From positions 32,501-66,546 of the forward strand of contig JAWQFJ010025809.1 in NCBI GenBank assembly GCA_034096865.1: DNA of 34,046 nucleotides, written 5' to 3'. This document shows positions 10,382 through 21,640 of this stretch, piece by piece. The notes beneath the pieces were generated by a model. The model was not told the DNA's origin. It saw nothing but the letters and a program-made list of their open reading frames with translations, and made no database searches. Position 1 is the first letter of the stretch. Every line of letters starts with the position of its first letter. The translations under genes and the position numbers were made by a program. Source of the stretch: Theodoxus fluviatilis. Lineage: Eukaryota; Mollusca; Gastropoda; Cycloneritida; Neritidae.

Positions 10382-10985
10382 CCCACCCACTCATCCCCCT
10401 TCCAAGTCCCTAAGTCCTCAAATATCATGTGTGGTACACTGTCAGGCAGGATCAGAGAGGAAACTCAGGAAGCCAAACCCCCTGCTTCATTTCCTGGCCT
10501 CACTATGGCTCCGAGTAGACAGCTCGAGGCCATGTCAAAGTCCAGAATGTACTGGCTTGACAGACCTATGGTCAGGATATAAGAGAGAGATGAACGGCAT
10601 ACGGTGCATGGTCAAACTGAGACCCGTGAAAATGTCTACCGGTGATGATTTCTGTTGGAAAGTTTTTGTCGTGCTTGTATTCGGTCTCAGACTAGTTCTG
10701 CGGAGCCATCAACAGTTCGTGCGAAAAGCAAAGATCCAGCTGTGGTTGAATGAAACCAAAGAGAGAGACACAAACCGTGTTGAAACAATGGACGTATCGA
10801 TGTACGTGTAGCATGCCATGACAGTGAGAGAAAACGGATATGTCTGGAATGCCAGGTGGATGTTTCCACGCAATACGATGTGTACTAGTGCGGCTCCGAT
10901 TAAAAAGGCTTTCTTATGAATTGTATGTATCACGACATTCAAATGAGCAGTCGGCCTTCGAATAATGTTCAAATCATTTCTCGCT
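10381..10985. other. Unassigned sequence
   Basis: No recognisable coding region. If the candidate exon at 11355-11505 (-) is real, this lies in its first intron. Confidence 0.5.
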
Positions 10986-10987
10986 CG

Positions 10988-10988
<1 letters not shown>

Positions 10989-11053
<65 letters not shown>

Positions 11054-11170
11054 CACCGTACACCAAACACAAACACAAACACACACACAAACACAAACAA
11101 ACAAACACACACACACACACGCGCGCGCACAAACACAATGTCCTCACATTAACACAAACACACACACACA

Positions 11171-11210
<40 letters not shown>

Positions 11211-11269
11211 AACACACACACACACTCACACACAACACACACACACACACACACAAACACAAACACAAA

Positions 11270-11320
<51 letters not shown>

Positions 11321-11331
11321 ACACACAGTAC
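10989..11331 (+). repeat. Interrupted (CA)n array
   Basis: Long CA tracts carry CACAAA, GCGC and CTCA interruptions. On the minus strand it begins only about 25 bases inside the putative first intron of the exon at 11355-11505. Confidence 0.97.
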
Positions 11332-11354
11332 CACAATGGGCTGGCGAGGGTTAC

Positions 11355-11505
11355 CTGCGAAGAAGATAATGGCCCCTGCGAAAGCTACCAGCAAGATGGC
11401 GGACAGGATCCAGAACAGCAGGCGACTGTACACGTCGTGCGCCAGTTTTCGTCTCGGGGAGTCCAGCACTTGCTCCTGGTCGAGATCTGGGCTTAGCTCC
11501 GTCAT
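11355..11505 (-). CDS. Candidate first coding exon of a membrane-anchored protein
   Basis: Reading the minus strand from 11505, the frame begins MTELSPDLDQ and continues through RRK (residues 18-20) into a hydrophobic stretch at residues about 29-50 (LLFWILSAILLVAFAGAIIFFAG region). The start context has A at -3. The frame runs into a good splice donor, TTCGCAG|GTAACC; the exon would end at 11355 with one base of a split codon. Beyond the donor the frame enters the CA repeat, supporting an exon-intron boundary there. Positive charges before the hydrophobic segment suggest a cytosolic N-terminus and a signal anchor (type II) or the first helix of a multipass protein. I do not recognise the family. 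Later exons would lie at lower coordinates; none was identified. Confidence 0.45.
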
Positions 11506-12224
11506 ACTGAATAGTATGGGGTGAACGAAGAGAAGATGGCGGCGAAACTTGAATGTCTAGGCAGACGTGTTCTTCTTGTTTTCTTATTTTGCTGGACTGA
11601 GATTATTCCATAGACACGATGAAGACGAAGTCCAGAGGTTCCGGTGGATATCAATTGTTTGTCACTGGGTTGGATGGCGAGTGCACTGTGTAATGATGAT
11701 GAATTTCTCGAGAACAGAACGAGAGTCCTTGTGAAAAGGTCTTTGGAAAGAGGTGTCTGACAAAGTCGATATTTTTCTCTTGAATAAGATGTGCCGTTTG
11801 TGAGCAGAACACGAGCAAAGCAAAGAACTTGATGAGTCTCCAGATGGCTTCCTGAATACTCGAGTCTTCCGACAGGTATTTCAAAACAGATTGCAGCAAC
11901 TTTTTTTATGCGAGAAGGTTGTGTTCTCCGTCGAGTCAAAGGCTTGGTCTTCAGCAGGGTGTACCCTCGTGAACCGGAACGTCGACAAAAGTCGTGTTTG
12001 AAGACAGGAAGTCTCTGCAGACGAAAGTTTGCCCTTCTGGATTCATGAAGCGCTAACGACAGTCTCACAGAGTTTATCGATGACGCTGGTTCTGCAGGCT
12101 TGGACAGATCTGAAAATGATCAGGGATCGAAAATCTTCTCCAGGTTGCAGCAGAGTGCTGCTCTTTGGAGAAAACAGGCTTACTGTCAATACTTTCTAAA
12201 CCGAATATACACTCAAAAGCATCT
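11506..12224 (-). other. Putative 5' UTR and upstream region of the exon at 11355-11505
   Basis: A 188-codon minus-strand frame starting at 12068 ends with TGA overlapping the ATG at 11505 (gtATGA). It has no recognisable domain and a Ser/Arg-rich, low-information composition, so I treat it as an upstream frame in leader or promoter DNA. No TATA box was identified. Confidence 0.3.
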
Positions 12225-12260
12225 AGTCGTTTCACTAAAGTGAGTTTCGCTGAAACGACT
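12225..12260. repeat. Perfect 10-bp inverted repeat
   Basis: AGTCGTTTCA at 12225-12234 pairs with TGAAACGACT at 12251-12260 across a 16-base loop that contains part of a smaller CACTaaAGTG palindrome. It lies about 0.72 kb upstream of the candidate exon start. Function is unknown. Confidence 0.7.
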
Positions 12261-13729
12261 TGACTTTTTTCAAATTAAGGAAGTCAGCCTCGATTCCCGC
12301 AGCATGTTCTTCCGGTATCTGGTTTCAATCAACCTTTTTGGAGCGGGCTGTGTTGTTTACCAGAGGCCAACGCGCTTTTCATTTGAGTGAAAAATGAATA
12401 TCATCAACGCCTGTGAACGTTGTTTAGTAACTTAGATTCGTTTCAACCTCAACAGGAATATTTTCAGGCAATCATTAGTCATTAAAGAAAGTCTTTGAAA
12501 GCAATACCGTGAAGAAGGAGGAGTGGGTTTCCAAGGGAGGGAATGCTCTTTTGACTGCTGATGACACTCTGCGTGGAGGATAAGTCTTCCTGGCAAAATC
12601 GCCACGTCATCAGCTGGATATGGTTTGCTCTCGAGGCAGAACAGACCTCTGGTTTGTTCCCGGAAAATGAGTTTCTTAACAAAGCAAGATAGAGGTAGAA
12701 ATGCTGTGCCTAATGAAGCAAATTATATATTGCTGCATTCCGTTTTTCAGCTGAAAAGTGTTTTCCTTATCTTTTAAAAAACAAGATAACACTCACAAGC
12801 CGGTTGGATCAAGGCGTCAACAAATTTGATGCAAATCAAATGGTTCTTGGTAAACGAGCGTTCAACATGTCATTCTCCATAACGCATCTCTCGCTTTTCC
12901 GCGCCACAATGCATTGCTGTCCTGCTGAGCAATGCACGTGAGTGATAGTTTCAGTCAACGCACCGAGACAGCAAAGGTTATTTTGCAATTTACTTCATAG
13001 CTTGCGGAGCCGAACTCATTGCATTTCACACGCTTGCAAGATGGCGTTTTATATGAAGTTACACAAAACTTTCACTGAGACAGTGATCTCAGAATACAGC
13101 CTTGAACAATAAGGCCATGACAGCATAAACAACCTCCAGACTTTTCTGCAGAACAACGGCTCGTTCAATATTTGTGTCCAGTCTCTTGCAGTGTGTGCTA
13201 ACACAGTTTCCACAGATCAAGTTCCGCACAATATCACGTCGACGAAACGCGATGTTCCTGTCTCTGCAGTTCTCAGCTCTCTCGACCTCTCCATAAAACA
13301 CCGGCCGCAAACAACTGCAAACACTTCACACCACTGCAAGAATCACAGGATCACCTTTCAGTGCTTCTATTTACTCCTCACAGAATCTTCCCGCTCCAGA
13401 AAGGAAGGAGAGCTGGAACAAAAACCCAGTTTGTCCGAGATTCTTTAGTCTCTCAGGAATGATCGTGGAGGAACCAGTGGGCAGAGGTGAACATACCGCA
13501 AAGCTCTGTCGCAGTGGAAACGGTGGATTTCGGTGAACTGGGAGAGGGAACCCCTGACAATTCCCTGCGCTATCTGCGAGGCACGTCGGGCACTGAAGGG
13601 ATCGAGTCCTCAGCGGTGGAGAAAAATCCAATATTCCGGGGATTGGAGGGGCCTAGGGAGCAGGAATATCGTGGCTGACTGCCGTCCTCTGTGTCCCTCT
13701 ACGACTTCGCTCCTGCTTTTTCCTTCAAT
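12261..13729. other. Unassigned sequence
   Basis: Sequence of normal complexity with small frames on both strands (for example 13191-13448 and 13487-13678, +) and no recognisable domain, RNA gene or repeat. Confidence 0.5.
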
Positions 13730-14038
13730 CCCTTTTAGGGCGCCTTGCTTTTTTTCTGGAATGTTTTGATCCGTGCTGTGCCTCTGCGTCTCACAGACTG
13801 AATGCCAGACTTGCATTAACTATGGAAACTGCCTTCATTTTCTCCGTTCCTGCCCGTCCTGGTTTTTCTGTTTCTCCTCTTCCGTCCATTTCCTTCGGCT
13901 TCGTCTGGTGAATCAGTTCCCGCCTCTGCATCTTTCTGTCTGTTTCTCTGCTTTTTAAAAATTGTTTTGCTGTCACCACGATTGTTTTTTCCACTTTATA
14001 TGCATTTCATTCCTGGTCTGCTTCCTGGTGTGGTTTTT

Positions 14039-14108
<70 letters not shown>

Positions 14109-15130
14109 TCTCTCTCTCAAAATGCTTCCATTTCACCGTGCTACCTGCCTTATTTCAGTTTCTGAATGTCGATGTCACGCTGTCTAATGTCTTGGCTTTC
14201 TTCACACGCTTGTGTCCAGATGTATCTTTTATATCTTCTCCTGTCTTTAAAACAGAGTTTTTAATTTTGCATCACAGCGCGCCCACTCTTCCTGTAACTT
14301 GTTGTGTCTTTGTGAGCATATATTTCTTCCTCTGTTTTTCTTTCTCTCGCTCTCTCTCTCTCACTCTCTCTCTCTCTCTCTTTCACTCTCTCTCTCTCTC
14401 TCTCTCTCTCGCTCTCTCTCTCACTCTCTCTCTCTCTCTCTGTGTCTCGTTTCCTTCTTCTGTCTTCTTGATCTCTCCTTTCTTTCCAAATAAGTTCCTT
14501 GCTTCATTCCACTCTTCCTGTCTTTATGTCTCTATGTCTCAGCCTGTCGTGTACATTTCTTTAAATGATCTGGTCTCTTCTTAAAATGATATTCCTCTGT
14601 CGTCTTCAATCCTTCTCCAGAATTTTTTTCACGTGTTCGATTTCACTTTTTTCCCCTCAGTGTCGCTCTGTCTTTCACAGCCGCTGTCACTTTTACTTTT
14701 GCAGTTCTTAACTCGTCTGTCTTCTCTAGTTTTTTCCGTTCTTCCGTCACTCTTTTTCAGAATGGGTTTACTTGTTTTAAACAGTTTCCTCAGTCTCAAA
14801 GCGTTTAGTTTTTCAACGCAAGTCTGAACCGCTCTCCTTTTTTCTCTTTCGGATCGTTTCTTTGTCTTTTTTTGTTCTTTTCTTTATTACGTTTTACCTC
14901 CTCTTCGTAACACTCTCATGCCTCTGCTTTTTGGATCTATCTCTATCACTGTCAATATCTTCTAAGTTTCGTGGGTTTTTTCTCTCCCTTGCACTCTCGT
15001 AGTCATTCTACCTTCTCATCCCTCTCTCATTCTTTCGCATCGTCTTGTCTTTCTTCCTGTGACAATCCCCTCAATCTCCGTTTTGCAGTCTGTCTTGTCT
15101 CGCAGCGATTGTTTTCTTTACTTCAGGCTC
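13730..15130 (+). other. 1.4-kb pyrimidine-biased tract with embedded (CT)n
   Basis: Pure (CT)n blocks occur at about 14041-14118 and 14340-14442, but the whole interval, including the non-repetitive parts, is dominated by C and T on the plus strand. Frames here are Ser/Leu/Phe-rich by composition and carry no domain. Confidence 0.8.
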
Positions 15131-16999
15131 TGCCGCAAAGGATCATGGGTAGAGGTCACTGGGACGTGGCCGTCACCGGTCGCTGTTCGAGCGGTCACGT
15201 GATACCTTGCAGATGCCCGGATGTAGGTCAGGTAGTCTGATATTTTCTGGTACGTTTCCTTGGCAACCAAATTTTTAGTGGTGGAGGCAAAGCTTTTCCG
15301 CTATGGATATCGGAGTGGAAGTAGAATGCTCGGCGACAACCCCAACTTGCAGGTTTTGCACTTCAAGCCGACACTTCAGAGGGCTTTGCAAATGTGGGGT
15401 CGGTCGACATTTTGAAGTGTGCTAAGTTGATTAATAGGTATACGTGTTTCGTAGTAGTCATGTTTCCAGGCACTAGTATCACAGAAACTGTAGGTTTATT
15501 GTTTATGTTCGGTCGATGAGTGAAGATCTACAGAGCCAGGTTCTCCACACTCTTGATATTTGGGGACATGTCCAATCAAATTTATGAAAATGATTAACTT
15601 TTTCGAAGATCGTATAACCTGGCATCAGTTGCACAACAGCGTTGGTTTTTAAAGAGTTCGGGGAGGAAAGTTGTGCAGAGCAGGGTGCCTGGCTTTGACA
15701 AATCTGAAACACGACACGACACATAAATCATCAGCTCTGCTCTAGATCGTGCCACCAGGCATCGATGTTCAAGCATGCAAATGATAACACATTTCTTGAT
15801 GAGAGAAGACGTATAAGCAGGGCTTTTGAGTTTTCGACGGTTTGAAACACGCATCGACGAAACAGTTCTCTGCTCTGTTGGAGATGCTGTTTCCGGACAT
15901 AAGTATCACGACAGCGGGAAAAACAGATTGAGGTCTAAATTCCAAGAGACTCTGAGTTTTGATGTTCCTACATTGCACAGTGTGTAACTCGGCTGCTCTC
16001 TTCAGAGTTGCCTGCGGTTCAGTCTTTCAGAGAAAATCTTCATCGACGTTGTTGTCAATGAATATTCGAACGAGCACGGCAGATGAGTATTCTTTGACTT
16101 GGCAGCCGTATCAAATGTCATGTTTTTGCCTCACAAATCACTCTGTTGTGAGGTTGTATGTCTCGACGCTTCTCTCTTGATCTTTCTGTCATTTCGTCTT
16201 TCATATAACTATATGACTGGCATGGTAAGATGAACTGTAAATTTTCTTCGGAAATCGCATCATTAGGCATCGATGTCATAGCCTCAAGTCAGCTAAAGTC
16301 ATCTGAGAATGAGTTAATATCCGCGTAGAAAGAATCTTGTTTTAACGCTGTGAAAAATGCCTCATGAGATGATCTATCACCGCTGACTGAGAGACGAATA
16401 TGATCTATCGATGATAAATCATAAGTAAGCAATACTTATTTCGGACAGATGAAGATCTACGTAGAAAGATTGTCCGTGTATCCGAACGATTGTCCTCCTC
16501 GCAACATTCGTAGTGTTTCAAACAAAATCGCTCTTTGTCCAAGAACGCAGAAAAGTTTCTTTGTAAGGGAGAGGAAATCAGATGGATATTGTTACTTTCA
16601 CTGCAGTAAATGAGTGCAGTCCTCAACACTAGTATGAATTCTTATCCCACGCCACTACTGTGACACAGCACTACAGTGTATAGTATTCCGATTTGGCGCA
16701 ACGACATGAATTTTCTTTCTCCTACGCATGTGCAGAAGTTCTTGGTTTCTTCGATTCCTTGGTATTACATTTTGACTTCTATGACTTTATCAAAGTCCCT
16801 GACTACTCTCTCTTCCTCGTCGTCGTCGTTGTCGTCGTTGTCGTCGTCGCCGTAGGATGTTATGCAGTACTCACATTATTCACTGGGCGCAAGCAGAGTG
16901 CATCCACAGCAGCTGTAGCGGTTCTCTAAAGACTTGTTTGTGGCCTCTTGCTCAGAAACGTTCAGCCAAAGTTGCCATCAGTGAATACGCAATACTGTA
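15131..16999. other. Unassigned sequence, possibly with old satellite units
   Basis: No gene recognised. Stretches near 15840-15960 and 16050-16180 (for example aatcactctgttgtgaggtt, close to tatcactctgttgtgatgtt near 18038) resemble the satellite that is clear from about 17000, so the array may once have extended to about 15.8 kb. A GTC/GTT trinucleotide run lies at about 16817-16853. Confidence 0.45.
15254..15267 (+). promoter_or_regulatory. RFX X-box-like motif
   Basis: GTTTCCTTGGCAAC matches the two half-sites with two-base spacing typical of RFX sites. No neighbouring gene is identified. Confidence 0.25.
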
Positions 17000-19480
17000 G
17001 CCATCACGGCGGGGTAACATTACCTCTGTTGCCTTTGGAATGACGCCACAGATCGCTAGTTTGTGATGCTGTCTGTGGTCCACTCTTGCACAATAATGAT
17101 CCTCTGGCACTGTCTTCCTCAGGAACTCGCCGGGAACTGCAGTCAGATCGACAGGGCGAATAATGAGTCGCAGTTTTGACTGCCGGAATCAGCTTTCAAG
17201 TCAGGATGTTGGGGGCCTTGTAATGTTTTGTTGATTACCCCCACCTTCCTCTACGCAGCTCGTCATGAGCTTGTGCCAGGTCTGACGGTGCACAATAATA
17301 TTCTATTTGCGTCGTTTTCCAGTGTTGTTTGATGGGGTCTCTGCAAAAGAAGAATGTGCGCTGAGTCGTAGAGTTGACAACTGGATTCAAATATCCCTTC
17401 ATGATCCTGCAGATTCTGCCTTAAGATGTTGAACATCTTGACGGTTCATCGTGTACCTAACCGAGGTCTGTTCTTGCAAAGAAATATTTGACTTGCATTG
17501 CTCGCAGTGATCGAGAAAGTCACTGCAAGAAAGGAATATTCTCTGAGTCGTGGAGGTGAGAGCTGAAATTAGATTTCAAATTATGATCTTGCAGATTATA
17601 TCTTGCGGTATTTTATACCTTGATGATTTTCTTTTCAACTCTCTAGGGTCTTCTCTTGTACATAAAGATTCATCTTGAGTTGATGTCGATGTGTAGTTGG
17701 AATTGCTGTGAGAGGAGAATGTCCTTTGAGTCACAGAGTTGACAAATGGGGACAACTATTGTGGCAAACTCTTGCAGACTCTACCTTGTATTGGTGTGTA
17801 CGTCAACGCTTCCTTTACCCCCGTCTAAAGTGAGGTCTTGTACAAATAGTTTCAACTAGAGCTGCTCTCAGTGCTCACAAGATTCAGCACGACAGAACAC
17901 TCTATGACTCGTCGCCTTGATCGCTGGAATCTAAAGTGTTCTTGCTATACGTGTTTGTTGGACTGCGTACGACTGGAGAAAATTATTTGAGTCTCGCAGC
18001 TGATGGCTGGAATGATAAGTCACGTGCTGTCCACGCATATCACTCTGTTGTGATGTTGTGTTCTTCAACTGTTCCGTAAAGAACTATCCGACGTCTGGTC
18101 TCGGCACTGAAAAGTTCGGGCTGAAATCGATGCAGGTGTTGGCTAGCCAGCACAACAGGGAGATGATCTCTGAGTCGAAGAGGTGACGATTGGAATATGA
18201 GATCACACCCACAACCTCATCGATCTTTAACCTCGTGGAGTTGCGTACCACGACAGTTCTCGGCACATCAGTGCTCGCTCTGATCTGACAGACATACGAT
18301 CGACTGGCGTTGCTTTCTGCGTGCGTTGGGGGTCAGGACAGAAGGAGAACATGCTCTGAATTGCCAAGTTGGCAGCAGGAATCAGATGCCACGCCATGAC
18401 TTCACAGATTCCCGTGAACAAATGCTGCGTAGTTCGACAGGTCTTCGAAGAGCAGTCAGCAACCTTGTCACGCACAGAAATGTTCTACTGGCGTTGCTGA
18501 CCCAGTCTGCTGGATGCCCTGGCCAGCACGGCATGAGAATGCTGTCTTACTCGCACAGTCGAAAGGAGGAATCAGAGATCACGACACAGTCTCACAAAAT
18601 TCATGTTGTGTAGATCCAGCGTAGCTCCGCGGCTTCCTTCAGAGGTGTCTCAGGTACGTTCTTAAACATTCTGGATGAGTTCGACTTCCGTATTCGTCGG
18701 GGTTGATATACATTTTCTAGTTAGAAAAATAGTATATAGGTCATAGGACTGATGTAAAGAGAAGTCTTGTCATAACCTTACAGATCCTGAGATTGTGATT
18801 TTGCATACCTCCGTGGTTTTCTATAGGGCAGTCTGCGACCTTGTCATGCAGACATCGCTCCCAGGAGACTGTCCAAGATGACGGGAGAATACATCTGAGT
18901 CGCAGACTTGACAGCTGGAATCAGAGATCACGCCATAACCTCGCGATACTCTGGCGGTTCTGTGTAGGGTTAGTGAGGTTTGGTTTTGCACAGAAATGAT
19001 CAACTGGCGTCGGAGTCTGTCTTCTTGAGGCTTCGCAGGGCAGGACACTGCTCCTGACTGCTTGAATCAGAAATCACGTCGCAACCTCCCGAATCCAGAC
19101 ACTGCGCTGCTGTGTACCTCGACAGTTCTATGCCAGGTCTGTGAGGTCTGGCCTCGGCACGCCTATGCAAAACTGCCGTTGGTTTCTGCGTTGGTTGGAG
19201 TCAGCGCGACAAGAGAACGCGCTCTGCGTCGCAGAGTTGACAGCTGGAATCAGAGATCACGACAATGTCTGGCAGATCCCTCTCGCTGTAAACTCCCACG
19301 GTTCTCTACGAAACTGTCTGCAGTCTGGTCTTGCACGAATATGCTCTCCCTCCCAGCGCACGTAGGAGCCGACACTGCAGGGGGGTGTTCTATGACTTGC
19401 AGTTCCAGCCTCGACCGCAGGAATCGGGGAGCACGTCACGGCTTCACAGATCCTCGTGTTGTGACGTTTTATAAATGACA
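17000..19480 (+). repeat. Degenerate satellite, period about 165-200 bp
   Basis: Two landmarks recur alternately. Landmark 1 is a gagtcgcagagttgacagct-like string followed by ggaatcagagatcacg, at about 17164, 17363, 17545, 17728, 17906, 18172, 18358, 18550, 18897, 19060, 19226 and 19395, with an extra copy near 17989. Landmark 2 is a ggtctggtcttgcacagaaa-like string, at about 17085, 17275, 17455, 17640, 17825, 18270, 18465, 18975, 19137 and 19318. Spacing is mostly 165-200 bp. The units are strongly diverged, so the array looks old. No conserved open frame runs through it. Confidence 0.75.
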
Positions 19481-19635
19481 TCGACTACCGAAGTGCGTCT
19501 CTCTGTCTCTCTCTCTCTCTCCCCAAGTCTCCGGTCATGCTCTGTCCCCAGGCGCAAATGAAAATTACAGATAAAAGCCACCTCTTCCCGCCTTTTCACA
19601 CTCTCCTCTGCAAGGGCTCGCCGGGAATTACAACC

Positions 19636-19648
19636 GTTGCTAGGCAAC
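19636..19648 (+). promoter_or_regulatory. RFX X-box-like motif
   Basis: GTTGCTAGGCAAC is a near-perfect palindrome of two RFX half-sites. Confidence 0.35.
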
Positions 19649-19785
19649 CGTGGATAGAATGATTAAAAGACGCGGTCCCCTTCCGGCGATTTCCCCTGGG
19701 ATGAGATTTTTCTCTCTCTTCCGTCACACTGGCCTCTGCTCTAGCTGAGGCAATTGCTGTCTCAAAGCAGATGTTTCTTCTCCAT

Positions 19786-19799
19786 GTTCCCATGGCGAC
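19786..19799 (+). promoter_or_regulatory. RFX X-box-like motif
   Basis: GTTCCCATGGCGAC lies 150 bp from the preceding site. The CCATGG core is intact and the outer bases are imperfect. Confidence 0.25.
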
Positions 19800-20048
19800 G
19801 AAAGCAGGGCGTGTATTCTTTTGACATCATTGTCACGTTGTACGTTTAAAGTTTCATGTCTGTAAACTGAGAGTGACATCCGTGAATAAACACCCCGTCG
19901 CCACTGTTTTCCTTTAGGCCGTAGTCTGTCAGGAGCTTTTTCATGCAATAGCTGTAAAGGTTGTCCTGCAGAGCTGTCAATCATGTTGCAGTAGCTGAGT
20001 CAGAGTGTGTTTGTGCGGCAGTTAGTTTCTTCTGAACTTTGCGACGCA

Positions 20049-20457
<409 letters not shown>

Positions 20458-20459
<2 letters not shown>

Positions 20460-21488
20460 AATTGTCTTGCCAATACATAAGAAGGGTGATACTAACATTC
20501 CCGATAACTACAGAGGTATATCTCTCACGAACATCCTCAGCAAAACTTTAACTTCTATACTCACCGATAGATTGCAGGATTGGTCTGAAACTAATAAGGT
20601 GATTGTAGAGAAGCAGGCTGGTTTCCGTAGGGACTATACTATTTTTGTCCTTCATTCTTTAGTACAACGTAACTTATCGAGGAAAAGAAAGGTATATGCG
20701 GTTTTTGTTGACTTTTAGAAGGCTTTTGATACCGTTGTTTGGGATATACTCAGTCTGTATGGGAGTAGAGAAAGAATGCTAAAAATGCTACAGATAATAT
20801 ATTCAAAGGTGCTATGCAGGATACGATGCAATGGTCGCTACTGGGAACCCATGGAATGCTCCTCAGGACTTAAACAAGGCTGCAAAGTGAGTCCAATAAT
20901 TTTTTCTCTAATGGTGAATTATGTGGCCAAATTAGTGTCTCAAAATGGCAAACATGGGATCCAACTCATGCCTAGTAATACTATCATATATTTATTGCTA
21001 TTCGCTGATGACATTGTTCTTGTTTCTGATACTGTAGTGGGTCTACAAAATCAACTTAATCAATTGCAAAAAGGAGCTGATGCCATTGGTCTGACTGTAA
21101 ATCGGGACAAAGCAAAATGTTTTGTTTTCCGGAATGGGGGGGGGGGGGGGGGGGGTTCTGGTGGAAAATGAAAAATGATACTTGTGTGGAGAAAGATTGG
21201 AAATAGCATCAGAGTATAGGTACCTCGGTTCGCTTTTAACTACAAAGATCTATGTCATTTAATCTGGTCATTCGATTTCGTACAGAGAACAAAAGTCAGT
21301 GTTGCTCAGACCACCAGGTGTGTTAGAAAGCCACAGTGCTTGTCACCTGATGTCTTCTCTAAGGTTTTCGATGCACAAGTGTCAAGAATTCTGCTGTAGT
21401 CAGCAGAAATATGAAGTTTGGACAATTGTTCAGTCATAGAGAGTGTACACTTGCAAACAATGAAAAGAGTCCTTAATTTTAATCCTTA
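20458..21488 (+). pseudogene. Broken LINE (non-LTR retrotransposon) reverse transcriptase
   Basis: The conserved RT order is visible: LPIHKKGD, NYRGISL, QAGFR, FVDF-stop-KAFDTV, LKQGCKVSPIIFSL, then the catalytic LLFADD, then GLTVNRDKAKCFVFR. Two lesions disable it. The first is TAG in place of the Lys codon before AFD (20716-20718). The second is a frame change at a 20-G run (21136-21155), after which the protein resumes in another frame as YLCGERLEIA and YRYLGSLL from 21179. Further stops interrupt the C-terminal part (VFDAQVSRILL, then SAEI) up to about 21488. No endonuclease domain precedes it; the element is 5'-truncated at the CT repeat. I recognise a LINE RT but do not assign a clade. 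Confidence 0.9.
21136..21155 (+). repeat. 20-base G homopolymer
   Basis: It lies inside the LINE fragment exactly where the frame is lost and is likely a slippage product of Gly codons after the FR motif. Its length is also prone to sequencing error. Confidence 0.9.
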
Positions 21489-21640
21489 TAATGAATGAAT
21501 GAATGAATGAATGAATGAATGAATGAATGAATGAATGAATGAATGAATGAATGAATGAATGAATGAATGAATGAATGAATGAATGAATGAATGAATGAAT
21601 GAATGAATGAATGAACGAACGAACGAACGAACGAACGACT
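21488..21640 (+). repeat. (AATG)n passing into (AACG)n
   Basis: About 30 AATG units are followed by about six AACG units. The tract abuts the 3' end of the LINE fragment on one side and the dispersed element copy 2 on the other. Confidence 0.95.

Larger units (their letters stand above)
19481..20048. other. Unassigned sequence with two X-box-like motifs
   Basis: No gene recognised. A short (CT)n lies at about 19497-19520. The two RFX-like motifs are listed separately. Confidence 0.5.
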
